A stretch of DNA of 20,307 nt, from the IMG/VR virus record IMGVR_UViG_3300032315_000609, positions 1 to 20,307 of that record, one strand, 5' to 3'. Source of the DNA: a virus. The notes beneath the pieces were generated by a model. The model was not told the DNA's origin. It searched no databases and worked only from the letters and a program-made list of their open reading frames with translations. This document shows, one piece after another, positions 10,501 through 16,918 of the stretch (the first letter of the stretch is position 1; the number at the start of each line of letters is the position of its first letter). The position numbers were made by a program, and so were the translations under genes.

Positions 10501-13500
10501 AGACATAGAAGTTGTGCCCACCAATAATAGACCCTTGGGGTATAAAGTCCATAACTTGCTGCATAACTTCTTTTTTCGTGGGGAACTGAGACAAGAATTC
10601 GGGAGTAACTTTTCCGCCCTTGCCGTCACCTACGCCGCTAAGGGTGTAGGCACTAAGCTTTGATTCAGGATTGATATATGTCGAAAATACATCCACAACT
10701 TGTAAGTTTTTAACCTTAGAAATAGCAATCTGGACGGGGTCGTTTTTGATTTCTGGATCGTCAAGATCTACAAGTCCGGTAGTTTCAAAGTCAATGATGT
10801 AGAACTCTGAGTTCTTCAACAGCGAGACAACATCGTCCCAAGAAGTTGCTCCTTTGAGAAGATCAAACGCAGGCCCAGCAAAGGTTGGTGGGTCAACGTA
10901 AGGACTTCTTGGCTTATCGACCTGAGTTGGAATGGTGACCATCTTGTCAATCTCTGAAGCAAGTTCTTGGTCTTCTGGGGTTCCAGCAAAAACGCCAGCC
11001 TTATACAGACCAACAAGGTCTAGAACAGCAGACTTTGCTCTAGTTAAGGCATCCCTGTCTGATGCTTTTTTACTTCGGGGGCTGCCGTAGATTCCTGGGG
11101 CATCGGTCCTAATTGTAAGAAGTCCCTCAGCAATTTGCTCGAGTCTGTCGTTCAACTCTCGAGGAGTTAAAAGAGGATTACGTCGGCCAAGATGCATGGT
11201 GTAGTGGATGACGTTTAGGTCCCCGTTTGCAGCTTGTAGAATTTTGCGTGCACCGGTACTAAGTTTGTCGGGGGTTAGGCTGTACAGATCTGCAAAAACG
11301 CCAAACACGCTGCGAATGCCACGGCGGAGTCGCGCTAGGTCTGCTCGAAGAGCCTGCCCGGCCAAGAACTCGTCGTTTACAACAAATGAGTCCTCATCTG
11401 GAGTAGAGACAATAGTGTTGACAACATTAATTGGAGTTCCGGCTTCGAGAGCTTTATTAATTTCAGCTTCCGTTGAGCCAAGCCACTTACCAGGAAACTT
11501 TGGCGTGTATCCTTCAGGAATCTCGACAAGGCGCTTACCTTCTGCACCATTACGAAGTCCTGCTATCTCGTATCCCTTTTTAATTGACTGCTCTAGGATA
11601 TGCTTGTCGTGAGCATTTTCAATTTCTTTATACTTATTTAAATATTTAGTAGAGACTTCTTCTCGAGTCATGTCCGGGATGGCTTTTACCATTTCTTCCC
11701 ACTCAGACGCATCGCTAATAAAGTTTCTAAAGCGCATGCGCTCAAGAGCGCGAAGCATTCTCGGGGTTGGGGTTGTTTTTCCGCCTTCAGGCAGGTTAGA
11801 TTTTAAAACACCAACTGCACTGTACTTCTTACGATTAGGCAGCGCTTGAAGAGTATCAATTATTTCTTTAATAATTTTTCTTGGCTGGTTCGGGATTATC
11901 CTTGTGAGACGGTCAATTTCGTCAGCAGAGATGTCTTTGTTTTCAAATAAGAACTCGACCATTGCAAGCATGGCATCACTAGGGATAAAGCCCTCTTGAG
12001 TCATATTAGTGAATAGGTAGTTTGGCTTTAAGTTGGTTGGAACAATCGTGTTGTTGTTTGTTGAAGAACTGTCGTCTCCAATTGCTTTTTGGAGCTCAGT
12101 AATTGCGTTTGAGGCCTCTCTGGCCCAGTATCCTAAGTAACTTGCTCTAATTGAATTGAGTCTATCTTCAGGAATGGCATTGCCGACGCGCTTAAGAAGT
12201 CTTTCAATAAGAGCTTTCTGGGCGGGCGTAATTCTTCCTCTTTGACCGACCTTAGATTCAGCGGGGGTCGTAGGTCCGCTAGGAGTTCCGGTGTCTGTCG
12301 AAGTGGACACCACTTCTGCAGGCTTAGATCCATTAATAATATAAAACAAACGACGAGCTTCGGCGTTGGTGTACTCGTCTCGGTTGTCTCTAATAGCGTC
12401 GTAAGCACGTCGCATTTCGGGAGTGTGGTCGGGGTTGGCAAATAAGAGCTTACGGAGAGCGGTAAATCTGCTTCCCGTAACGGGGCCGTCTGGATCTTCG
12501 CCAACCAGTCGAATGGCACTCTTGTCTTCTTCTGTCGGAGTAAGAAATTCGTGTACGTCAAAACCTGTCGCAGACCCGACGCCATCTTTAAGGAAATTAA
12601 GGGCATCAATAGTGTCTTGAAGAAGTTCAAAAGACAGGTTTCGATAGTTCCCTGCTATCTGATCTTTGGTGATCCCATCTCTACCGCCAATTTTAATTCC
12701 GTTTTCTGGAAAATTGACAACGGCAAGGAGGTCACGAATAATTTGACGTCGAGCAGCACTAAGCTTTCCGTAGCTTGTTTCGTTACCGCGAGACTCTGCC
12801 CGGTCAGGTTGCTTGTTAAAAATACCTAAAAGTTTGCGTGCTTGCTGAGTAATAAAGTTGTCGCGTAATGTTGCCATTTCGTCAAAGATGTCGACCATCT
12901 CAGGAGTAAGCTCTTTTTGGTCATACTTTTTGTGCACAGTCGAGAAAAGAGCAGCACTAATTGGGTCAGTCGCTCCCTTAATAGAGAGGTCCTTTTCGCT
13001 CATAGCAACCAGCTCTTCGCGGCCTGGCGTCAGCTCATCGCGGTTGGGAGCCATTCTGTCGAGATCGCTGTCTGGGATCTCGGTGGGGTTGAATCTAATA
13101 GCGGTTACAAGCTCTTCAACTCCGTCCCAGTTAAATGCAACACCAATAGTCTCATTGGTGGCAAAATCAGTAACCTCAAAGACGTCGTCAAGGTGTACTG
13201 CATTTCCGTCTTCTTCAACAGTAAATAGTGCGCGACCAAACCGTGCCTGATATCCGGTATAAGGATCAATGAAAACATTTGGAATATTTTCAATCCAGTT
13301 TTTGGGCTTGTCTGCTCTAGGGTCAATTACAGCAGGAGTTTCGCCTTCCTGCGTTTCTTCCTCTTCAGGCTCTTCGTCTCTTGGTGCCATTCTGTCAAGT
13401 GGGACGGGGCTTGGACCTCTGTCAACTTCGGGAAGTGGCTCGTTTTCTGCTTCTGGGTATGACGCATCTTCTTCAGTTGCAAGCTTTTGTACGGATGCCC

Positions 13501-14677
13501 AATCTTGAGCATAGCCAACAACCTCGGTTTGACCACGCTTCGTTGAAATAAGTTCGTAAACGGGGAAGTCAGGGCTTAGGGTGTCGGTTCCAGATGAGCT
13601 AATTACCTGAGCATTGAAAACCTCTCGAGCGTCCGAGACACGTCGAGCAAGAGCACGTCCTTCATTCTCATTCTCAAAGTAGTTTGCTCTATATCCGTCA
13701 CCAGTTGCATAAGTCTTCTTAGGGGCCATCTTATCAATGCCGGGGACCTCTACAGAAGAGCGTGACTCAAACCAACTTGTCGGAAACTCTTTGCGGCGAA
13801 GAGTTGCAAGATCGACAAACTGCACATTTCTGTCAGGAGAAACATCGATTGATTTTGAAATTGCGTGTTCAGGAAGAATTGCCTTGAATGTGTGAGAAAT
13901 ATTGGAAGGAATAGTGTAGATACCATTTTTTAGGCCCTTAACACCAGAAACTTCAACATCAATACCTTCTGGGTCATTTTCAGGAAGGCCAGCGATCTTA
14001 CCAACAATTGATAAGAGTCTTCCGTTAGGAAGTCGTCCATAGAATCGAACTCCACCGCCCATTTCAGCAAATTGGCCTTCATCGTCACGACGCTGCTTGT
14101 TTGCACGCATGGCACGGTGCCAGAAGCTGTTTTTACCAGCATAAGGATCGCCAAACGCCAAGAGTGGTGTAATTAAGAGGTCGGACGGGACCTGACCCTC
14201 TCCAAGGGATTGAAGGCGTGTCAAATGATAGGTGCGCTCGACAGAAAATGGGTTACTGGCATAGACAGCAGCAACAATTGCACGCGCTTCGTCTGAAACA
14301 ATTCGTGGGTCAGCTGCAAGCCACTCAGCTTGAAGAGAGCGGACAGTGTCAAAAGAAAGGTCGGCTTGCTTCTTGGAATATGGGTTAGAGATTGGCAAAA
14401 GATCTGCGTGCTTAGCGGATCCGCTAGCTGTGATGCCCTGAGTAGCTAGAGTAATAAAACTATTGACTTCACGAAGAGTATTGAAGAACTTTACGTCACT
14501 ATCGAAGTTAGAGTAGAAAGCAAGGGCACGCTCGGCAACCTGAAAAAGAGCTTCTTCATCAACCATGCGCGCTTGAGGAGCCTCGACACGGGTCGATTCA
14601 AGAATATCAATAATGGCGTGCTTAAGATTTAGCTCGTCACCAAACTCTGCATCAAATGCGTCAACTAAACTGCTCAC
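4514..14677 (-). CDS. Giant polyvalent protein: DEDDh exonuclease, SF1 helicase, ArdC/zincin and DnaG-type primase
   Basis: This 3387-residue protein starts at a GTG overlapping the previous stop by 4 nt (GTGA). Order: N-terminal module 1-316 with GQFAEMGG around 201-208; two small modules (317-429, 430-541); a helical region (542-1245) with degenerate repeats; a DEDDh exonuclease with DFETTGL (D1296, E1298), D1394 in NFYVFDKE, and H1477/D1482 in HEADAD; a beta-rich segment and another helical repeat to 1795. A UvrD/FBH1-like SF1 helicase follows, with Walker A AGVGKT (K1855), Walker B DEAQD (D2149, E2150), then GDRNQSMYRFRG, TAHNAKGLEG and YVAITRA. The ArdC-like part has an N-terminal DNA-binding region (W-x-x-PW) and zincin HELTH (H2806, E2807, H2810) with EELIAEI. 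The DnaG-type core and Toprim carry E3202 and DPD 3253-3255 but no zinc-finger cysteines. (I/L)D(K/R)MA motifs sit at M317, 430, 542, 1796, 2565 and 3023, plus IDKMV at 1246. The family theme is delivery of protective and replication enzymes with phage DNA. Its place beside the portal suggests head packaging, which is inference. Confidence 0.93.
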   Translation of the reverse strand: MSSLVDAFDAEFGDELNLKHAIIDILESTRVEAPQARMVDEEALFQVAERALAFYSNFDSDVKFFNTLREVNSFITLATQGITASGSAKHADLLPISNPYSKKQADLSFDTVRSLQAEWLAADPRIVSDEARAIVAAVYASNPFSVERTYHLTRLQSLGEGQVPSDLLITPLLAFGDPYAGKNSFWHRAMRANKQRRDDEGQFAEMGGGVRFYGRLPNGRLLSIVGKIAGLPENDPEGIDVEVSGVKGLKNGIYTIPSNISHTFKAILPEHAISKSIDVSPDRNVQFVDLATLRRKEFPTSWFESRSSVEVPGIDKMAPKKTYATGDGYRANYFENENEGRALARRVSDAREVFNAQVISSSGTDTLSPDFPVYELISTKRGQTEVVGYAQDWASVQKLATEEDASYPEAENEPLPEVDRGPSPVPLDRMAPRDEEPEEEETQEGETPAVIDPRADKPKNWIENIPNVFIDPYTGYQARFGRALFTVEEDGNAVHLDDVFEVTDFATNETIGVAFNWDGVEELVTAIRFNPTEIPDSDLDRMAPNRDELTPGREELVAMSEKDLSIKGATDPISAALFSTVHKKYDQKELTPEMVDIFDEMATLRDNFITQQARKLLGIFNKQPDRAESRGNETSYGKLSAARRQIIRDLLAVVNFPENGIKIGGRDGITKDQIAGNYRNLSFELLQDTIDALNFLKDGVGSATGFDVHEFLTPTEEDKSAIRLVGEDPDGPVTGSRFTALRKLLFANPDHTPEMRRAYDAIRDNRDEYTNAEARRLFYIINGSKPAEVVSTSTDTGTPSGPTTPAESKVGQRGRITPAQKALIERLLKRVGNAIPEDRLNSIRASYLGYWAREASNAITELQKAIGDDSSSTNNNTIVPTNLKPNYLFTNMTQEGFIPSDAMLAMVEFLFENKDISADEIDRLTRIIPNQPRKIIKEIIDTLQALPNRKKYSAVGVLKSNLPEGGKTTPTPRMLRALERMRFRNFISDASEWEEMVKAIPDMTREEVSTKYLNKYKEIENAHDKHILEQSIKKGYEIAGLRNGAEGKRLVEIPEGYTPKFPGKWLGSTEAEINKALEAGTPINVVNTIVSTPDEDSFVVNDEFLAGQALRADLARLRRGIRSVFGVFADLYSLTPDKLSTGARKILQAANGDLNVIHYTMHLGRRNPLLTPRELNDRLEQIAEGLLTIRTDAPGIYGSPRSKKASDRDALTRAKSAVLDLVGLYKAGVFAGTPEDQELASEIDKMVTIPTQVDKPRSPYVDPPTFAGPAFDLLKGATSWDDVVSLLKNSEFYIIDFETTGLVDLDDPEIKNDPVQIAISKVKNLQVVDVFSTYINPESKLSAYTLSGVGDGKGGKVTPEFLSQFPTKKEVMQQVMDFIPQGSIIGGHNFYVFDKEVLDRTMRQAGLEGLNPSGYLDTLGLARHMMPKWSPENPDAPYKIGSRYDENLKRRLYGVQVPAHTLEALVTYFGLSNNGRHEADADVASTVDVLNAMFDRAQRGLALGGAEFSYEKSLNGWDQEKYDSAVAEYEEKAVAYWISRYKRILALQGLTAEDIENQMISDFKSMTENLTISSENRDAIVTPVPATIKGLPGGTYAFNISDGRVGQVVGLIPGGNLLVNYLAVGGEREQKFNLEQTPAQQLSPVTNRYISKNGILIDYGMNVTKGSSDQVARVLGFGTNVGEVLVGYAESVYPEKAANLVVAESSNLDGANQDHYSQILNLVDQLLSRKGITSEIAEAYKSAVKTKAYSNRAANGIIVRLKNAIDQFDLLDANSDIADSLPQGGFPAGKPEIDKMAARKKKDAVPDISSLPDLFSGVEEELDLKFPPTEEGRQIINAILNQRGVSAEAYAGVGKTSLAVVLSAAYKKLNPKSRVLNLVFNKETQLDAERRMPKFVESRTSHSVSKAASANRSMSTKFDEQSNLTASYHARVNLRIPGALMDFFGFFESNSYDLDMSDKDYQVAMSKENRLAAVGRIIGTDDPEDVAEWLKNATKRDMEQLTREMYAAYQFKNPNAPRIDKLPQRLDTASGFPKNAPRLTAERIIVATFKNWVLSSDASPNIRHIDMIEEMGDYAPESYEEYFFYIDMAGRMWKDVTDPLDREGPQIQIDFDMMTKNWGLTRPNLKEIGSDNKSPHGLKSGAPDLVILDEAQDINEVLGGILADQQDLHKVDIVFLIIGDRNQSMYRFRGTINAFEVIKTDYMLPLTQSWRFGPELAKVADKILKHLGNKKDLTGNPYKTTEILKAGSMDDPDLLLARTNSGIVEALYYFRILQGNSVIFGTTINFKKRILENMRTLKWLRYGANPQYRPKTIPAELANFLTWDMFMAAAAEDRELKVYKNLIYQVKSTSRLKKESEAIEEIIDMVEKLSLKRETFRMPATIGSEGSIGGNISFRREKDKVYLVNSTFNRKYGDGIFDNRQVLERLGYVKEDYEYQPGKTAPRFVKNVAANFEMQLTDLVFSLNGDDIVIRFMTAHNAKGLEGQRVKLWNDFYDPREGAESRNRAFSEDELNNGYVAITRAEDALDPGSLEWVVTGDLKELESHRFADEGGDVAPQAQAPEIDRMAPKSDDNEIPTESGPGSDLEPLDEAGASEVRSGNQKFAEEMGNQMIKAIQESGKLPWQKPWSVDGTLPTSGSSGKVYRRFNLLWLNLVSEMRGYKGTRWYTANAIKKMGGYVEDTAIPTTISYVSTVKKTEKEVTQVPDPNDSNKVIDQVREVEKKFPRVGYYTVYNEDDIKGITLPPAATREPIETLDAETIILDSYTNKPPIFNRPQDQAYWAPQLDTIFLPLRNQFSSAEEYFATLTHELTHSTADPARLNRKDVLENYGAHIESRAREELIAEIGAAMLAQIFNIDVTYDNSVSYVGGWLESLKDDPAMVMEAATLAGQAVEHILGGYWLSMDKGLVEADADTDYTPTEAIGAETGIITGASGEFNGLGSGVNYRIEGDQIILLGDTKRYKDEIKSVTVDNNGRPFKFFWHGKSGTWRLSLGGDDAPRRRVEALQALKDLIAASGGPGAEIDKMAAKVPGEDNEEVTKRLYALNKAAAEFYENNLTSASKYSPAIKYLVSRGFNINDAKKFQLGRAAGYNKGGGWKALFNHLTDLGFSKEDMVLSGLVNIKEGTGTIYDVLIVGSTGDDKIVIPLKDADGNILAFTARTVNPEDDARYVYTKASPIFKKSESVFGLDVAREGIQKRNQIFFVEGQMDVIAMQAAGIDNAVAIMGSEFTKAHINMFMGLTKPGDKPFREMVFFLDPDAAGRKAARRALKIGYDYPILHSMVNRPVSVSDGEATKDSNDPADIYKEGGKEALLAAIKNRLDLESGLLMEGFFEWSLSGQTYESLMSIVATLASITSPSAREQIIRFWAERLGMSYNELKELVDEKIQRDL
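5606..5620 (-). other. Module-boundary motif IDKMA (M3023)
   Basis: Encodes EIDKMA then AKVPG, between the ArdC/zincin part and the DnaG-type primase. Confidence 0.75.
6980..6994 (-). other. Module-boundary motif IDRMA (M2565)
   Basis: Encodes EIDRMA then PKSDD, between the helicase and the ArdC-like module. Confidence 0.75.
9287..9301 (-). other. Module-boundary motif IDKMA (M1796)
   Basis: Encodes EIDKMA then ARKKK, immediately before the SF1 helicase module. The sequence closely matches the M252 copy in the second giant (IDKMAARKKK in both). Confidence 0.75.
10937..10951 (-). other. Variant boundary motif IDKMV (M1246)
   Basis: Encodes EIDKMV followed by a Pro-rich linker, just before the exonuclease module. 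The usual Ala after Met is Val. Confidence 0.5.
13049..13063 (-). other. Module-boundary motif LDRMA (M542)
   Basis: Encodes LDRMA then PNRDE, between a small beta-rich module and the long helical region. Codons are CTC GAC AGA ATG GCT. Confidence 0.7.
13385..13399 (-). other. Module-boundary motif LDRMA (M430)
   Basis: Encodes LDRMA then PRDEE, after a Pro/Glu-rich linker and before a strongly acidic stretch. Codons are CTT GAC AGA ATG GCA. Confidence 0.7.
13724..13738 (-). other. Module-boundary motif IDKMA (M317)
   Basis: Encodes IDKMA followed by PKK, at the end of the N-terminal GQFAEMGG module of the 3387-residue giant. Codons are ATT GAT AAG ATG GCC. Confidence 0.7.
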
Positions 14678-16905
14678 TCTGGTTCACTTTCTGTTTGTTG
14701 CTTAGGAAGTAGATCTGCGTCTTTGCTGTCGTATAGGTTGATTGCTAATTCGGCTGCCCGGTCGAAGGGGGACTCGTTATTGGCAACTCCCCGACGCCAC
14801 GCTGCTCTAAAGATGGGAATAGATTCGTAGCCAAGACCTGAATACTCGGCCAGGGCATAAAGCGCATCCTCTGGGCTCTGGTATGTTGACTCATCTTCAA
14901 TCTGAATGTAGAGTTCTCTTTCGGCATAACCGGTAGCCGTCATTGCCGAAGCGGTCCTGCTACTCTTGGGGTGGCCGCTAGGGAGCAAGTCGTTGTCTTG
15001 CGTATATTTGGAGTTTGAGGGGCTACCAGACTTCACTAGCTTAAGGAACGCGTTGACTCGAGCGTGCGCCCATGAGTTGCGGTTCTGGTCTGGGCGGTGG
15101 CTAGTAGAGAATGCTCCAGCGCCACGGCGGTAGACTGCCTTAAGCATTGAGAGAGTGACCTTCTTTGAATCGGCGGTGACGCTCTTGTTGTGGGTCTCAA
15201 CTTTTTCCTTAAGTGAGTCCTCAACCTTCTTGGAGAAGGTGACCTTACGTCCGCTAGAGGCGGAACCCTTTTTGTTCTTGTCAGAACCCTTGATCTGGTC
15301 TTTCTTGGGGGCTGGCTTAGAACCTGCGGTGGCAGTTACAGACGCTTCGTTGTCTGGAACGCAGTTGGGGACCATCTTTCCATTTTTCTCTTTCATTCCA
15401 ACCTGCTTGTAGCCGTCCCAGCAAGGTCCGTCGGAGGCAAGCTCGATGTCTTCTGGATCGATAAGGATTGGGTCAAATCCTGTGGACTCAATTGAGGAAG
15501 TTTCTTTCTGAACGTCTTCAGTAATTGGTCCGCCAGCTGCCCAGGCGTTACAGGTGCGGCTAGCAGCGCACTTAAAATCTAGAGCGGTGCAGTAGCCGAG
15601 CTCTGCTTGGTCAATTGCGTCCCATGCGCTTGCTTCGCCGGAGCCGCCTTCGGCAATTCCGGTTTCGATGCAGTCTAGAGTCTTAGGGCGGCGGTCAAAG
15701 AAGACGCAGTTGCCACAAATACTCTTTTTGGCTTCCATGGGGTCAATGTTCCAACGGTCGCCCTTGTCCTGCCAGAACTCGTCGTTGGGCTCTGCTGGGT
15801 TGAGGGGGCCGTAGCCAACATTGTCGATTGCCTTTTGGCGGTTTTCGATGTTGAGCGCAATGTCCTGAGTTGCGGGAGGGCACTTTCCGCCATAGTCAGC
15901 ATCAGCGAGAAGAGACTTAACACCTTTTGGACGTCGGATCTTGTCCATGTCGAGCATCTCGGCGGGAGCACCTGCTCCGCCAGAAAACTCTCCTGGACGA
16001 TATTCGTGGTTGCCTTTAGTTTTCCCTGCGGGGGCTTTTGACGGGTCAACGGCTCCGTCGGGAAGAACTGCGAAACGGCAGTAACCCTCGGGGTGAACAG
16101 AGAACGCAACAACGGCGCACTTGTCTCCGCCTTGGTAAAGAACGCAGTTTCCGCACTTTACGCCCATCTCAGCGTATGGATTGTCTTCGGGCTCGTGATA
16201 ATCTGCCCAAATACCGGTTTGATCTTCGTCAAACTTTCCATATTTGTCAGCAATCTCAACGAGAGCTCGGGCTAGGTCTTTTTCTTCAGGAACTAGACGT
16301 CCAGCGGCAACAAGAGCGTTTCTACTGGTAAAAACAGTTGGCTGAAGTTCCACAACTACGGGGTGCATGCCCTCGTGAGTTGCATTTACAGGAACTTCAG
16401 CCTCAGATTTTCCCAAGGGAGCCGAAACTGACATTGAGTCAGCCCCAATCGTGGTTCCGATCTGCCAAATCCACTTATCAACGATGTCAATGCGTCCCGC
16501 AAGGAAATCTGCGATTCCCTGAGCGCTAATAGCATTTGCAACAGCAAAAGCGTCGTTAAGCTTGGCGCAGTGGGCAACGTAGGCCATATAGAGGTTGGCC
16601 GACATCTCCATTGGGTCGCCAGAGGCGGGTCGGACCTCAATGCAGCTCAGTGCAGCGAGTTCGAGGAGGAAGTGGGGGGCGTCAAAGCCGAGCTTGCGGA
16701 TATTTTCAGCAATGGGGTCCTCGGCCTCCGCTGCATCTTCATAAAGCTCCTGGAAAAAGTCGTGAAACTGAATAAATTCAGGTCCTTTGACGTTCCAGTG
16801 GTATCCGTGAGCAAGATAGTGAATTGTAACGTTGTCAGCGAGGATGCACGCAAGTAATTTTGCTAGCCCTTCCTTACTGAGCTCGTATTCTGATTCTTTG
16901 TACAT
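14674..16905 (-). CDS. Dps-like ferritin domain fused to cysteine-rich phage head modules
   Basis: 743 residues; ATG at 16905 with AAGGAA 7 nt upstream, overlapping the portal stop. Residues 1 to about 160 are a Dps-type four-helix domain with the signature YHWNVKGP. Against E. coli Dps, ferroxidase-site residues H36, H48, D63 and E67 are kept, but the Asp of the second helix is Gln (Q52). Then come two Cys clusters: C251-x2-C254-x8-C263-x12-C276, ending G-Y-C like small HiPIP-type iron-sulfur domains, and a CGNC cluster with C397, C400, C412, C439, C446 and C452. Between them is CPPATQDIALN (from C342). Further on are CWDGYKQVGMK/VPNCVP (about 495-526) and a FSTSHRP...ARVNAFLK...QDNDLLP module (about 598-642), both of kinds that recur in phage head proteins. 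The C-terminal helical module ends KDADLLPK. It sits where a protease or MuF gene often follows the portal. A role inside the head, protecting or condensing DNA or handling iron, is inference. Confidence 0.88.
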   Translation of the reverse strand: MYKESEYELSKEGLAKLLACILADNVTIHYLAHGYHWNVKGPEFIQFHDFFQELYEDAAEAEDPIAENIRKLGFDAPHFLLELAALSCIEVRPASGDPMEMSANLYMAYVAHCAKLNDAFAVANAISAQGIADFLAGRIDIVDKWIWQIGTTIGADSMSVSAPLGKSEAEVPVNATHEGMHPVVVELQPTVFTSRNALVAAGRLVPEEKDLARALVEIADKYGKFDEDQTGIWADYHEPEDNPYAEMGVKCGNCVLYQGGDKCAVVAFSVHPEGYCRFAVLPDGAVDPSKAPAGKTKGNHEYRPGEFSGGAGAPAEMLDMDKIRRPKGVKSLLADADYGGKCPPATQDIALNIENRQKAIDNVGYGPLNPAEPNDEFWQDKGDRWNIDPMEAKKSICGNCVFFDRRPKTLDCIETGIAEGGSGEASAWDAIDQAELGYCTALDFKCAASRTCNAWAAGGPITEDVQKETSSIESTGFDPILIDPEDIELASDGPCWDGYKQVGMKEKNGKMVPNCVPDNEASVTATAGSKPAPKKDQIKGSDKNKKGSASSGRKVTFSKKVEDSLKEKVETHNKSVTADSKKVTLSMLKAVYRRGAGAFSTSHRPDQNRNSWAHARVNAFLKLVKSGSPSNSKYTQDNDLLPSGHPKSSRTASAMTATGYAERELYIQIEDESTYQSPEDALYALAEYSGLGYESIPIFRAAWRRGVANNESPFDRAAELAINLYDSKDADLLPKQQTESEPE

Positions 16906-16912
16906 GGTTATT

Positions 16913-16918
16913 TTCCTT
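16913..16918 (-). promoter_or_regulatory. Ribosome binding site of the Dps-fusion gene
   Basis: AAGGAA on the minus strand, 7 nt before the ATG at 16905. It overlaps the TAA stop of the portal gene, so translation of the two is probably coupled. Confidence 0.55.

Noticed and set aside
11900-11930. DEIDRLTR in the helical-repeat region as a boundary motif
   Set aside because: It lacks Met-Ala and sits inside a predicted helix, not in a linker.
12858-13250. Ser-rich open frame on the plus strand (130 codons)
   Set aside because: It is antisense to the 3387-residue gene; its Ser/Arg-rich composition is what results from reading the opposite strand of acidic linkers.
5606-13738. Boundary-motif ATGs as internal translation starts
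   Set aside because: No properly spaced Shine-Dalgarno sequence precedes them (the best is AGGAG 14 nt before the M3023 codon), and the conserved residues upstream of Met would not be expected if only a start codon mattered.
15884-15945. LDMDKIRRPKG in the Dps fusion as another boundary motif
   Set aside because: The order of residues differs and there is no Met-Ala; the resemblance to IDKMA is superficial.
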